The position numbers were made by a program, and so were the translations under genes. Shown here one piece after another: positions 48,701-61,140 of a stretch of 64,000 nt of DNA (its first letter is position 1; every line of letters begins with the position of its first letter). The stretch spans positions 1,756,653 through 1,820,652 of the forward strand of contig SCFE01000054.1 of NCBI GenBank assembly GCA_004352715.1, given 5' to 3'. The stretch is from Hofstenia miamia. Lineage: Eukaryota; Xenacoelomorpha; Acoela. The notes beneath the pieces were generated by a model. That model did no database searches and was not told the origin of the DNA. It saw only the letters and a list, made by a program, of their open reading frames with translations.

Positions 48701-50890
48701 CAATTTCATTAAGGATGACTAATTCCATCTCGCTCAAGTATTGTTTTACTTGGAGCCAATTTATTCTTAGCAAGAGCAAATTTAGGTTTTCTCATTTCCC
48801 TTGAAGTCACTTTTCATAATATCGACATCAGGCCTCTTGTTCCTTTGTAAATTTATATTTTCGACTTGCATTTTTATTGTTCTATGGTCTCGCTTCAATC
48901 TTTTGACCATATCAACAGTTTTAACCAAGGTTTCCTGGAAATCCAAAATGAATTTGTATATATAAAAATAAGTTTATGGATTACCATTATGGCCATATTT
49001 TTAAGTGTGCAATCCATAATTGCCATATTATTTTATTTCTACCAAACGATTATGGTAATCATAATTGGCACCTCTGCTTTTGCTACCAGTATTTTTCCAA
49101 TTTCTGCTTTCTCATTTTCATTTACTGCATTAATAACTGGTTGTTTAAATGCCTATGCGAATTATAATCATTTGCTTAGTAGTTTTATACATCGAAACAT
49201 TACTTCAGGAGATAATCAGGTTTTATCACCTGGTAATCAGATATACCAAATTTTCAAATGTCTATCAATTATGATCAAATTACTTCTCAATTGTTGTGCC
49301 ATCGCCAGTTTTTATTTAAAAAAGTGATTTTAACAAAGTAATAATGATCAATTTCCCCAGTAGAAAAATGCATCACATCAATAATTGCTGACTGAATATG
49401 TTTTGAAATGTATTAATGGCCTTTAATTTTTCCCCTGAAATATGAAAATGTTTCACCTTAATCTTTTCATTAGAGGCGTCTTTACTGTCCATTCGGATTA
49501 TTTGTATTGTCAAAAATATTTACTTTTGTTATGCAGTAACAGTTATAAGCCAATTAATTACAGTCGAATGTCTCCATAGTTAAGTTCAATAGATCAATAA
49601 TTATTGAATTATAATGTTGGGAGGTGTTAGCTTTAGGGAAGTTGCTATAGAATTGGGATGTTAGCATCAGGGACATTGAGAGGGCGATAGGGGATTCAAA
49701 AGGACTTACATTTTTCATTAATGATTATCATGCAGAGTAGAATAAATTGTCGTTAATTTTATCAAACGTTAACTTTAGAGGGCTAAATTGCATTACGGGA
49801 CTAATAAATTAACGGAGAGAGATTAACTATAGAGGTTTACTTTAGAGAGGTTATTTTTAATGATTTTGGATATAATTTTAACGGGGCCGTAAACTTTGGT
49901 TAACTGTGGAGAGAAGTTCGACTGTATATGATTTATGCGAATGGCGAAATTTTTCTATTATAAATTCTTATATGTTTCATTTACATTGTTAGAATTGCAT
50001 TTCTGTTCTACTAAATATCACGTAAGCAGCCGCTAGTTTTAAATTTGCTGACTCCATGCCATGCTTTTGTAGTCATGTTACACAACATGCATTGGAGGAG
50101 AACATAAACGAATTGCTTACAAAACGTTTCAGGCTGTCAGCATAAATTTTAAGTTTAATAGAAAATTTTAATACTAATTTCTGAAAGTTTATTTCATGTG
50201 AAAGTAATTATTAATATTGCTATTGATTTATTTTGAAAGTTTAAACCCTTACCACAATGTTTTTGGTAAAATATGTATTTTATCCTTAATTTCAATTCAT
50301 GTTGATGTTATTTATTGCCAAAATTCAAGGTTTGTAAACTTCTATTCATTGATTGTAATGCACTAAATACTTGTTTTACTTTATTGTTTAGAAGGCTAAT
50401 CGCAAATCTTGAAACCGAAATACAAAACCTGAAAGAACAAAGCTATGCAGCTAAGGCTCTGTCTTCTTTTTCAGAATTGACCAATGGATTTCACTCCTTA
50501 AGTAGTGAAAGCACTAATGAACCTGTCAAAAATTCTATTCATAAGAACTCTTTTATTTACTCTTCCAACCAATATTCAAATTTTGATGCTTCTTTCAACA
50601 AACAAAGCCTTTTTGCTGATGAGCACTTCACACTTGAATCAATAGGACCTCCACAACACAATGATGACAACATTCCAAAAGATGAAGATATAGCCAAGTC
50701 ATTGAACTCTTTGTTTGAACAGGCTGAGAAAAGACTATCAGGAAGTGTACCAGGGAGAGTTGACAAAATCAGCACTGCTAATGAAAATACAGTGACTGAT
50801 TGCTTGCTAAGAGATGTTTACCAATTGAAATCGTCTGAGAATTTTGTCAAAGCTAATCAAATTTCAAACGCTTGTTCTAAATTAATTTGA
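45702..50890 (+). CDS. coiled-coil protein, family not recognised (3 exons)
   Basis: Exons 45702-45836, 45901-45989 and 50392-50890 (TGA) join in phase 0 and phase 2 with GT-AG borders to 240 residues. Residues 1-90 are heptad-rich (KKRVEEQSSALVTATEQLEK, LEDENKHLKQVIASLDE, LIANLETEIQNLKEQ) and should form a coiled coil. The remaining 150 residues are Ser/Asn-rich and acidic, with a short helix near SLNSLFEQAEKRLSG, and look disordered. No transmembrane segment, zinc finger or catalytic motif. The ATG directly follows the acceptor AG (45700-45701), so either an upstream exon is missing or the message is trans-spliced there. I assign no function. ATTAAA at 50929 may be the poly(A) signal. Confidence 0.7.
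46000..48200. other. first half of the 4.4-kb intron of the coiled-coil gene
   Basis: AT-rich with only short chance frames; no repeat or gene recognised before the Tc1 relic at 48216. Confidence 0.4.
48216..48870 (-). mobile_element. Tc1-type transposase relic (another lineage)
   Basis: The minus strand reads KPKFALAKNKLAPSKTI near 48790, KSKRLKWATDYMKC then MFTDECHAML with SRGWI (first D, 48522-48779), and KMDSKAYADSLK, FLTSKGFKDAKLMAWRAASP (48216-48509) where the second D block SPDxNPIE has decayed to SPNITPIK. Frame breaks and a lost catalytic residue mean it is inactive. Ends were not located. It lies antisense in intron 45990-50391. Confidence 0.75.
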
Positions 50891-51770
50891 ATTTTATTAT
50901 TTTGCAATTTTGTAAATTTTGTTGTACATTAAAACAATTCCCAAGTTCTATTTTACTTTATATTTCTTGCTTTACTTCAGCATTAATAATAGTATTTGTA
51001 AATTTGGAAAGTGTGATATGTTTCAGCAGTGAACATTTTGCAATTTCTCTATGATTTTTAATCATATTTCAGTTAAGATGAAATGTCCAATAGTTTTATG
51101 TCCAAAAGAACTCAATTTGAAAGTATGCCAAAACTCAACAAACAAAGAAATCATGGAAATTTAAGACTAAGTGATTATGATAAAAAACTTTCCAATCAAT
51201 AACCTAGCTTTCATTAAGCTCTAAAAATATGGTGTGGAACCATATTTATACATTGGTGGATTCAGGTGAAATAATAGAGCTCTTAATGTAATTAAACTGT
51301 TGTCTACATGAAGTTACAACCTGCAAAGCTAGGTATATTATTACTGATACACTGAACAAGTTGTGTAATAATCAAGTGGACGCTTTGGAAATAAAAATGC
51401 AAAACGCATGAGAATGCCTTAGTAAAAATCATTCATGAGTCAACGCAAATATCTATAAAGATGTTAAAGCCTAGGTTTGCAAATTATAGCGCAATAGAAA
51501 TAACAGGAAGCCAAAAATTTCTATACTAAGGTAATTCAAGCCAAAATATAGAGGAAATCAATATTGCCAACAAAATGCTAATTAACACTATGTTGATTGT
51601 CATCAAATGAATCGTTTTTTAAAACTAGGATTTTGTGGTTAAAATGTTGCCACATGAGAATAACAAATTAGCTTGAAGGTAGTTTTTAGTTTAGATTTAT
51701 AAGAATAATTTTATATTGTACACAATTTAGATCCTAGTATATCAAGTGGTAGTTCGGAAATAGAATATTT
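50891..51770. other. 3' flank of the coiled-coil gene
   Basis: AT-rich; beyond the possible poly(A) signal nothing is recognised. Confidence 0.4.
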
Positions 51771-51779
51771 ATCATAAAA

Positions 51780-52012
51780 AACTTCCTCAGTGTTTTGCTG
51801 AAAATTTATGGACGGTTATCCAGTACTTCGAAATAAATAAGCTGACTATGAATGCGAGTAAGACACAGTACGTTGTATTTGCTCCAAGAGAATCTAAAGA
51901 ATTAGTTAGACATTTCAGTAAACATATCTTCTATTATTCCAGCAGCATTGGTAACATATTTGGGCGTGGTCATTGACAGTAACTTAGATTTCAGTGATTT
52001 CATGAATAATAA
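51780..52012 (+). pseudogene. LINE reverse transcriptase C-terminal fragment
   Basis: Plus strand reads YFEINKLTMNASKTQYVVFA, and after a frameshift TYLGVVIDSNLDFSDF. This is the W..NKL..N..KT...F / YLGV.ID pattern after the YADD box in jockey/CR1-type RTs. Too short to classify further. Confidence 0.7.
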
Positions 52013-52483
52013 ATAAGATCTAAAGAATGACAGCTGCAATGTCACCTAAAAAAGTTAGAAATATCACAAATAGTATAATTTTGTATTCAGTGCATATTTT
52101 ATCAATTTTCCATATGCTTGTACACTTTTGAATAACTGAAGCATGATTAATAAGATAATAAATATTCTTTTTAACTGGTCTATCAGTATAATGCACAGAA
52201 TCAACAGACATGTGTAATGATGTAATCATTAACGCTTTTATCTCCAGACTTAAGCATAAAGTTTTACACTTTAGTAAACTTGTTTATATACATTAAAATA
52301 TATCAAAAAATAGCTTTCTGAACCCTTAAATTAAATGGAATAAAAGAGCTAACACATGTATTAACAACGTACTAACAGAAGCATTCTTGAAAATGCGTTT
52401 ACCACTACAACTTGTCCCATTTGCAATAAACTTCCAATCAATGCCCTCCACTGATGGACATTCAATAAAATAACTTTACCCGA

Positions 52484-52555
52484 CCCGAGACACAATTTAA
52501 GTAATCGAACCCGACTATTGATTCCTTTTCCCGGCTCGACTATCAATTCACTTAC
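52484..52555. repeat. CCCGACCCGA-type GC island
   Basis: A 70-base GC-rich patch with ACCCGACCCGAGAC, GAACCCGAC and CCCGGCTCGAC words in AT-rich DNA; related to patches near 2.5 and 59.5 kb. No ends seen. Confidence 0.45.
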
Positions 52556-52559
52556 TTGT

Positions 52560-54150
52560 AATGACCTCAATTTTAAAATATACATAAACTACAAACAAAT
52601 ACATGTTTTGATTGATAGTTGATAACTATAGAACCTTGAATTCATTAAAATTGCTATTGTTTTTGAAAAACAATTATATGCGAAATGAATCTGAAAAATT
52701 AACATCTATAAAATCAAACCTCGATAGACTTACAAGAAATCGAGGGAATGTCCATTTACATGATGAATGTATTTAACTTTACAGAAAGTAAAAGTAATTA
52801 GGCGTAATTAAAGAATTTATGTGGTAAAATGCTGCTCCAAAACAGTCTCGTGTGAATCGGATTTTAAACGTCATTAGTGGTGCCAATGACGTGAAGGACT
52901 ATTAACGTATTATGTACTCCCCTTCAGTGGCGTAGCGTGGCCACCTGTCCTGATATAAAATTTGCATAAAAATATTTAAGTACAACATTAATTTAATGTT
53001 AGTTCAACATTATTATATGTACCCCTATTGTTATTTTGCAAAGTGGACTCAAGATATCTATGGTTATGTACAAGAATATACGGTATCGCCTTGGTAATAT
53101 ACATGTAATTTTCATTTTTTACAATATTACATTTGAATCATTGATATCCAAAGCAATGGAGGTGTTCTTTGGTAAAAATGTAAAGTTTCTAAGCATAAGT
53201 ATATGAAAAATCCATACAAACCATCATCATTAATAGCAATATACATAATTTAATTTTTAAGCGTTTACTAGCAACAATGTATGCACCTTAATTGCCAAAC
53301 ATTTTTGCAAGAAACTCCATGCTTGTTTTCAAAATGATTCTAAAAGATTAATGTATTAGATTTACTAAATTTATCATTTGTTTTTATAAATCAATGAAAA
53401 TTGAGGCATAATTCTGAAGATGTTGACAGAAACAGCAAGCAAAATTAGAGTCGAGGAATTTGTAACGTCCTTGGTCAGCTTTACATGTCTTGTCTTGTGT
53501 ATTCAAGAATGCATGCAAACAGGGGTGTACAATGAATGATTGCTAAAACAATACTTGCGAATATTTCAACAAAAAGTTCTAATTTTTTGGGAAAAATGTA
53601 TTAATAATTTAACCATTTTCGCAATGTTGTCATACCAAGATTGATTTACAGATTCTCATTTTACGGCTTACCAGATGAATTTACTCCCAATAACTTTAAA
53701 TAGACAAATATTCTTCCAAACGAACAATTATGCTATATTAAAGCTGTCAATGAAGCTGTTATCCATGACTAGAAATAAAAATTCATTCCGAAATAATGTC
53801 TTTCAAATTTGCAATACATAAAAACACATTTAAATATTTTATTTGACTAAATATTATTGCAATACAATATACTTTACAAAAAAATTTTTTAGATGAAAAT
53901 CATCAATATATTTTACATTTTTTCATTCATATATCAGGTTATGGAGGCTCAATTTAAGCCAAGAGCTTATATAAATGCAACATTAAATGTGAATGCATTC
54001 TAAATCACAACAAAATAGCGTAGTTTACACAAAAACGCGGAGTCTTGAATATAGAATTCTTCATTAGCCAATAACATTCGCAAAGCGCCCATCGCTAAAA
54101 GCCGCACGAAATGCAATTATTTTCACGGGGATTGATTTCATCATGCGTCG
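52560..54150. other. intergenic AT-rich DNA
   Basis: No coding or repeat structure recognised. Confidence 0.4.
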
Positions 54151-54159
54151 CGTTAGTAC

Positions 54160-54425
54160 CAGGGTCTTCAATTCGAGTTCGAGTTACTCAGTCCGATTTC
54201 GAGTTTTCACGTTTCGAGATCGAGTATTTTATAAAGAAAATTTATCGAGTTTTTTAGGGTAAAAAACATTTATTTTACAATAATTTCGATTGATTAAGAA
54301 ATTGAAATTTCAAATAATTTAATTTTAAGGCATTTTCGAGTGGAATTCGATCGATTTCGAGTTTTGATTATTTCTCTTCCGAGTTTTTCCGATCGAGTTT
54401 TGCGAGCTTATTCGAGTTCTTTTTA
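54160..54425. repeat. TTCGAG-rich repeat unit, possible hAT-type end
   Basis: CAGGGTCTTCAATTCGAG opens a stretch with about ten TTTCGAG / ATCGAG words, on both sides of an AT-rich core. The CAGGG start resembles hAT termini, but no matching inverted end or duplication was found at the right. Confidence 0.45.
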
Positions 54426-54529
54426 AACGAATGCGTAGAAAATCTAAATAGCATTTATTAAATCAAGCTCCATCGATTCTTGATAGATATGAATTTACAA
54501 GCAAGGATATCAATTTTTCGAGGTTTGGT

Positions 54530-54785
54530 TATTCAATGTTTGCACGCAGCATCAAAGGAGTATTTAATCCGCCGCCACTTTCAGCAATTACGCAACGTAG
54601 TTTACCCACCGTCACCGACAATCAAAGTCACGTCAAAATTTCACAACTGCCACCGCCGAAAGATCCACACTGCTTTGCCACTTACCGACCAATTACCACG
54701 CCTGCGCTTCACCGCCAACATCAAATATTCTTTCTATGCCGCCACCGCTATCACCCGCTGAGGTTCAAAGAATCCGAAACTTTGT
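54530..54785. other. GC-rich CACCGCC-rich island
   Basis: About 250 bases with clearly higher GC and repeated CCGCCGCCAC, CACCGTCACCG and CGCCAACATC words, and two overlapping plus frames (54480-54761, 54536-54787). Neither translation is familiar. It could be another short-period MITE or an isolated exon; I cannot decide. Confidence 0.3.
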
Positions 54786-55189
54786 AAGACTATTTTAATG
54801 ACGGTAATTTTTCTTATTATTATATTAACAATTGGGTTGTAGCGAATTTTTCACATTTTGGCCGTAAGCTATAATAGTTCCTCATGGGGATTTTTCTTAA
54901 TTATTCTTATTTCCCTTAATTCTAAAAATAATATAACATTATTGAATAAAAAGCTTCAAATTAATGGCAGGCGTAGCATTTATCACCCATTTAAACTATT
55001 TCGTATAATAAATAAAAAATTGACAAAACAATATTTCCTCTGTTTAAATAAGTTATTATATAAGATATATATATTATATGTATTGATTTCCGTTCTTTTT
55101 TAAAAACAATTTTATATTTGGTGATTCTTAAATATTCTATTTTGTAATGTTAATTTTGTAAAATATCTTCAGAACTTCTTAAATATAAC

Positions 55190-55756
55190 TGAAAAATCTA
55201 AGCTACAAAATTTCCTTTCAACTTTCAACATCTCACTAATTAATCAATGCATTCCATCCAGAATTTTTGCAAATAGCCAAACATTGATTGAATATGTTAT
55301 GGTTTCAGAAAATGAATCTTTATATAAATACATTTGTTCTGAATTTCCCTACTCTGACCATTGCCTTATAATAAATTATTCTAATAAGCAAAAAATTAAC
55401 AACCCGACAAAGTCTTTGACCCGACAAAGTCTTTGATAAAAATAAGAGAAAAATCAAAAGAAAATGTCTTAAAACTTATAAATAATTTACAAACCGAAAA
55501 TTGGAGTAGAATTTACTCTTCACAAACACCCAATAAAATGATTAGCAACTTCAATAAAATTCTTTTATTCTATTTGGATATTTGTTGCCCTGAAAGAAAA
55601 ATTTTTACTCTGAAAAAATTTGATAATGTATCTAAAAAAGTTTCTAAGCCATGGATTGACACAAAATGCTTAGAGTTAATTGAACGAAAGAAATCTAAAC
55701 GGAAGGAACACAAAAATTTTGAAACTGCAATTATAATGCTTATAGAAGATTTTTAA
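55190..55756 (+). pseudogene. LINE endonuclease end and EN-RT linker fragment
   Basis: Plus strand: FNISLINQCIPSRIFANSQT and then FPYSDHCLIINY, matching the SDH motif end of an apurinic-type LINE endonuclease. A shifted frame (55433-55756) reads KPWIDTKCLELIERKKSKRK, the usual linker before the RT. The copy is cut by an (AT)n tract with a gap at 55769-55891. Confidence 0.7.
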
Positions 55757-55904
55757 TATATATATATANNNNNNNNNNNNNNNNNNNNNNNNNNNNNNNN
55801 NNNNNNNNNNNNNNNNNNNNNNNNNNNNNNNNNNNNNNNNNNNNNNNNNNNNNNNNNNNNNNNNNNNNNNNNNNNNNNNNNNNNNNNNNNNATATATATA
55901 TATA
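55757..55904. repeat. (AT)n microsatellite with assembly gap
   Basis: AT runs flank 123 N (55769-55891); the right run touches the Tc1 end at 55905. Confidence 0.95.
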
Positions 55905-57477
55905 ACTGGAAAAAAGAATTCGGCCAGCAATGATTTGTCATAAATATTTCTAAAAAATGGACGCCAAGAATGTCATAGGTATTTTTTTAATTAGATTTGG
56001 TGTTGCAGAAAGACATAATTATCATTGCTTACCTTAAATCTCAAGGAGAAATCTTACGATGCTTGTAGTTAGCTAATCTTTTGTTGGAAAAATGTATTCG
56101 TCCACTTCAGACCAACTCAAAGAATCTGTAAAAAATTTCATTGTTTGAGCTTTTTTAGTCTATTTATATTGAAAATGTCTAATAACAGTCATTCTTCGCC
56201 ATATATGATGCCTGGTTACGTACCTCTTGGCATCCGCGAGTTGATTATCTCCAAACATTTGGAAGGGATGAGTCAACGTAATGTAGCCCGACTTGTAGAG
56301 CGACGTCGAAGTACTGTCGGGGATATCATCAAAGGTTTGACTTCTGAAAACATCATTGCCCCAAATCAAAGTCCGGAAGACCAAAGAAAACCTGCAAAAC
56401 CCTCCAATCAGCTTTTGTGTGCCTTTTAAAGCGAAATCCCAGAACTTCAGAGAAACTTCCTAAGGAATGGGCTGAGGGTCACCATGTGATAGCAAGAACT
56501 GTGCGAAACATCCTGAAGAAGTATTCAATTGGGATTTTCGTGGCACCCAGAAAGCAATTCTTAACCTCAAAGCAAAGATTACGCCGGCTGAGGTGGGCCA
56601 ATTTAATGAGAGAAAATTCATCTGAACATTGGTCTAATGTTATATTTTCAGATGAGTCAAGATTTGAGCTATACCCATCAAAAACAATGTTGATAAAGAA
56701 ACCAGCTGGCCAGAAGTTCAGATTCCTGCCTCAATTTATTCGGGGGACCATGAAGTATGGTGGGAAGTCTGTAATGGTATAGGGTGTAATATGGAAGTGA
56801 GGCCTTCACAAGATCGTTCACATCACTGGTACTCTCCGAAGCTCTCAATATGTTCGGATTCTAGAAAAGGAATTCTTGCCACTTCTTACAAGTGATCAAT
56901 ATATCAGCAGGTTGGTGCTCCATGTCATACCTCAAAAGAAATGAGAAATTTCCTTCACAATAATGGGGTTGCTATCCCTGCTGACTGGCCTTGTCAAATA
57001 TCGAATTGGACAGCATATTTTTCACTCTGAAGATGAGCTGTGGAGCGCAATAAAGAAAGAATTTTATAGTAATTCCCAACAGCTTTATTGAAAGACTTTT
57101 TGCTTCCATCTCTAATCGCCTTGAAGCTATTTGCTCAAATGAACCCTGCAAAATATTAGAAAAGAGAATTTTGTTGCTAAGTGCTTATATTGCATCAATG
57201 ATTAATTCAAGTATCATAATTTTATTTGACTTTTTTCGGATTTACTCATTTTTTAAAAGTTTTTCAAGTGCCCGAATACATTTTTCCAATACAAGTTTTT
57301 TGATTTTGATTAAAAATTAATAGTTAATTGTTATTCTACATATTTTATGGTATTAGGCATACAGATTTTCATTTCTCAGTCAAAGTAACAGTTAGTTAAA
57401 ATCTTAGGCTCACTCTATCCAATGAATGTTCATTATTTATTCAAAATGGTAAGGTGGTCAAATACATATTTCCAGTA
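55905..57477 (+). mobile_element. Tc1-type transposon, inactivated
   Basis: Left end ACTGGAAAAAAGAATTCGGCC and the complement of the right end (ACTGGAAATATGTATTTGACC) form an imperfect inverted repeat. The plus strand carries HTH text LEGMSQRNVARLVERRRSTV (56145-56429) and NPRTSEKLPKEWAEGHHVIARTVRNILK followed by IFSDESRFELYPSK (first D, 56417-56782). Decayed C-terminal pieces follow to about 57180 (WSAIKKEFYSNS). Stops and frameshifts abound, and the second catalytic D block is not recognisable. (AT)n tracts border both ends. Confidence 0.8.
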
Positions 57478-57514
57478 TTGTATATATATATATATATATG
57501 TAAAAAAATGAATA

Positions 57515-57573
<59 letters not shown>

Positions 57574-57635
57574 AATGAATGTTCATTATTTATTCAAAAT
57601 GGTAAGGTGGTCAAATACATATTTCCAGTACTGTA

Positions 57636-57688
<53 letters not shown>

Positions 57689-57690
57689 GA
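57418..57690. repeat. duplicated Tc1 end separated by (AT)n tracts
   Basis: About 63 bases ending TTTCCAGTATTGTATATA at 57418-57482 recur almost exactly at 57571-57636, each followed by a long AT run (57480-57570 and 57634-57684). Either a real tandem duplication or an assembly echo across the AT tract. Confidence 0.8.
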
Positions 57691-58260
57691 ACCATACACA
57701 AAGTTGTTTCTGACTCAGCGGAAAAAAATATAAAAATTAACGAAGCTAAGACTAAAGAAATTATCTTTTCTCAGAAGAACATCAAGAATGAAGATTTAAT
57801 AAACGCAGGAAATTCCGAGTTTCTTATTAATGGGAAAAACATTGAACAAGTTCATAAGTATACACATCTTGGTGTCTTCATTGACGATGATCTTAAATGG
57901 AATTCCCATGTGAATCATATTATTTAAACTGCAAACATGAGAATTAAGAAACTGTTATTTATTGTGAAGTATTTAAATGAAAGCAAAAATGTCTTCATAC
58001 TTGAAACGTGCATATTTCCTATTTATTTATATGCTGCAGAGGTATTTGTATTTGGTCTCACAGATTATCAAAGAAAGTTATTAGGAAAGCCATTGAAATT
58101 GTATGCAAGACTTTCACTTTAAAAAAATAAAATTATAGAAATGTTGAACATTAAATGTAAAGAAAAGTTTAAGAAGACTGTATTGAAGATTGTGAAATGT
58201 CAAGAACATGATCTACATAAAGAAATCCCATTCTCTACATCATCAAAACGTAACAAAATC
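57690..58260 (+). pseudogene. LINE reverse transcriptase C-terminal fragment
   Basis: Frames 57690-57927 and 57937-58122 read [38 protein letters not shown] and then IFPIYLYAAEVFVFGLT, the standard C-terminal part of a jockey/CR1-type RT. It may belong with the endonuclease piece at 55190, split by the Tc1 insertion. One stop separates the frames. Confidence 0.75.
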
Positions 58261-58798
58261 ATTCTTCCTTAAGTCAATGCCAAGTGTTCCAAATCATCAT
58301 TCATTTATGCAGAATGTCTATATCTAACAAATGGAACATACCCGCAGTTCCTATAAAAACTTAGTCTTATTCCTTTTTACATGCGGCATCGCCGTGTGTA
58401 AAGGAATTCAAACGGACATACATGCATACATATATATATATACACTTGAATTACAAACATTATGAAAACGATACATATTTCAAATTGAGTCATATAGAGG
58501 TAAAAAAACTCTACACAATATTGATGAACATATATGTACGGTACCTCATTATATTCACTTGTTAATTACAGTCAATATTTCAAATCACTCGAGACAATGA
58601 AATTAACCACCCAATTCCGAATAAAATGCAAATATGGAACTTTCGAAGTTTAAGTAAAAAACAATGTTAGAAGGATAACCCATTATTTAATAGTTGCTAG
58701 ATGCATTTTGCAAAAGGCATTAGAAGAAAAATATAGACAGTACATTACAAATGTACATGTGCAGACGTGTATTTAGATAAAATATTCAAATTACTTAC

Positions 58799-61095
58799 TG
58801 TATAGGCTGTCATAGAAAGAAATGTGATCTGTGATATTGAGGGATGACGATTTACATTGGGATATATTGGTGAAAAAGTTATCTTCTTGCCAATTGACTT
58901 CCTAAATCAGTGTCTTACAACACTAACAAACTTTTAACTACTAAAAACTAAAGGTAAAATAGAAATAAGTTGACTTCAATGTAACCTAGTTTAAGACACT
59001 ACTTTAAATGACGACTTCATAATTCCTTGTAAGTCACACATACCTACATGTACCTAATTATCTTTCAAGTAGCTTCGAATATGGAAATTTGTCATTCATC
59101 TTATTACATTTGCCAAAATACTTCTAAGATCTGACTTATGGTATTGTTTGTATGGTTGTATTTATTAATTACTAACGGTCTGCAGTTTAAATTACAAATA
59201 TGATTAACTACATAGACGACTTACACTGTGGAAAGCACACATAGACTAAAAATTCAACTCACGGATTTAATCACGTGATAGTAAAGCTCATGGAATCATG
59301 TATCTATTTGCGGATTATAGCTTCTATGACAAAATCCAGTGACGAGAATGTCTTTAATCGCCCGTTAACCTTTTCCATTTGCACATAGATTTACTTAATC
59401 TCATTGAAATTATGTTATAAAATACCATACATAAATTTTTTAGAGAGTGACAATGACAATATGAGCTTAGCATGGACCCGAACCCAACCCGATCAGAATA
59501 TTCACTACAAGAAACCGACCCGAAAACATACTACTCGAACTCGACACGAACCGAAACATAGATTTTGATTCGCAAAAATCACGTCATGCATCATTTTCTG
59601 ATTGGGTGAACGTAGCCATTGATTAGTATTACTTAAAGTCTTAGATCCTTCTCAAATGGTGTTGTGGATAACATATTTCAAATGTAAAAAGTTAAAAACT
59701 ATGAATGCGACATTTCGAAAGCAAACGAAATTAAATATTAATTAAATATATGCGAGTATCTGTTTTTGTTAAGTATTAAACAAAAAAACTTTATAAAACC
59801 TCACAATTATTTTGCGTTATCATGCAACAATTATTGTTGTTAGTAGTGAATAAATAAAACAATGGACTAAAATTATAAAAAAAACTGAAGTGAAAAATTC
59901 ATTTTTTCAAATAGAATATAAAATAATGTTTTATACTGCATTAGTTAATCGTTTACATTTAAAAATTTTAAAAAAGTAGAGATGAGGGCGGTGCAGGTTT
60001 TGCAAAATTATTTCTACCACAGAGAAAATAAAATTCACGGCTAACCACCGCAATTTCCGTTTTTTACCACAGCAATAAATGAAAATTTACCGCGGTATAC
60101 CGCAACAATTGCGATTTTTAACTTCGTAAGAAAAAATAGATATTGCGGAATTATTTTTTGGAATTGTGGATCATTCTTAGAAACGTTTAAAGACAATTTC
60201 TTAGATATTTTTTGTTATTTCGTTCAGTTTTATTAGGGTAGTATCAAATTTTCCATGAAATATGTAAAAATTACTTTATTTTGTGTGTGAAATCTCTTAG
60301 TTTTGCTGCAGAAACAGTTTTTTTAGAAATACTTAGAGATATTAAAATTCTAGCGCTAACCACCGCAATTGTGTAAATAGCTACCGCGGCATTACCGCAC
60401 CGCACTCATCTCTAATGCTAAGCAAGCAAAAACTACTCACATGTTTCGTTATGAAATTTTTACTCACAACACAAATATCTGAAATATGCTGACCCAGGGT
60501 ATCGACAATCAGCCGGCATGAATATATCAAATCCAACTGCTTGGAATCAGTAAAAGGATCAAACCTAATAGGTAACCAAGCGGGTCTTTTTAGATTTCTA
60601 AAATAGATGACGTAATGATAGAAACTAAAAGGATGTATGTGTGAAATCAATTTGTACATTTAGAAGAAACATGCAATGTAACCTGGAAAAAAAGCTGTTG
60701 AAATTCTGTGAAGCCCGGCTCAAATGCACTTGCTGTCCATCAAGACATTCCTTAGCCAAGGAATTAAAATTGATAAAAACTTGAAATGTGTTTTCACCTA
60801 AAAAGTTCTGTAAGTCAACCTATTAAACAAGCTTCATTTCACAAACTGAAATCACATAAATTGTATGATATTTGCGATGAAACGAAATTTCATCACCAAT
60901 TTAATGAAAACTAAGGAGTGAACAGCACAGACAGAAAACTTTACAAAAGTTAAGATAACAATCAATTTTTACTGAATTATACTCAATTGAAACTATCAAA
61001 AGATGAGTTGATAGGTTGCCTTTAAATTTTAGTAGTTATACGTTTCCGCATGTCTTAACGCATGTTTGAGATATGTGTCATTCATTTTTTCAAAA

Positions 61096-61140
<45 letters not shown>

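Noticed and set aside
48866-49327. 153-codon plus-strand frame with hydrophobic segments
   Set aside because: It lies over the upstream part of the minus-strand Tc1 relic, has AT-driven hydrophobicity and no splice or family support.
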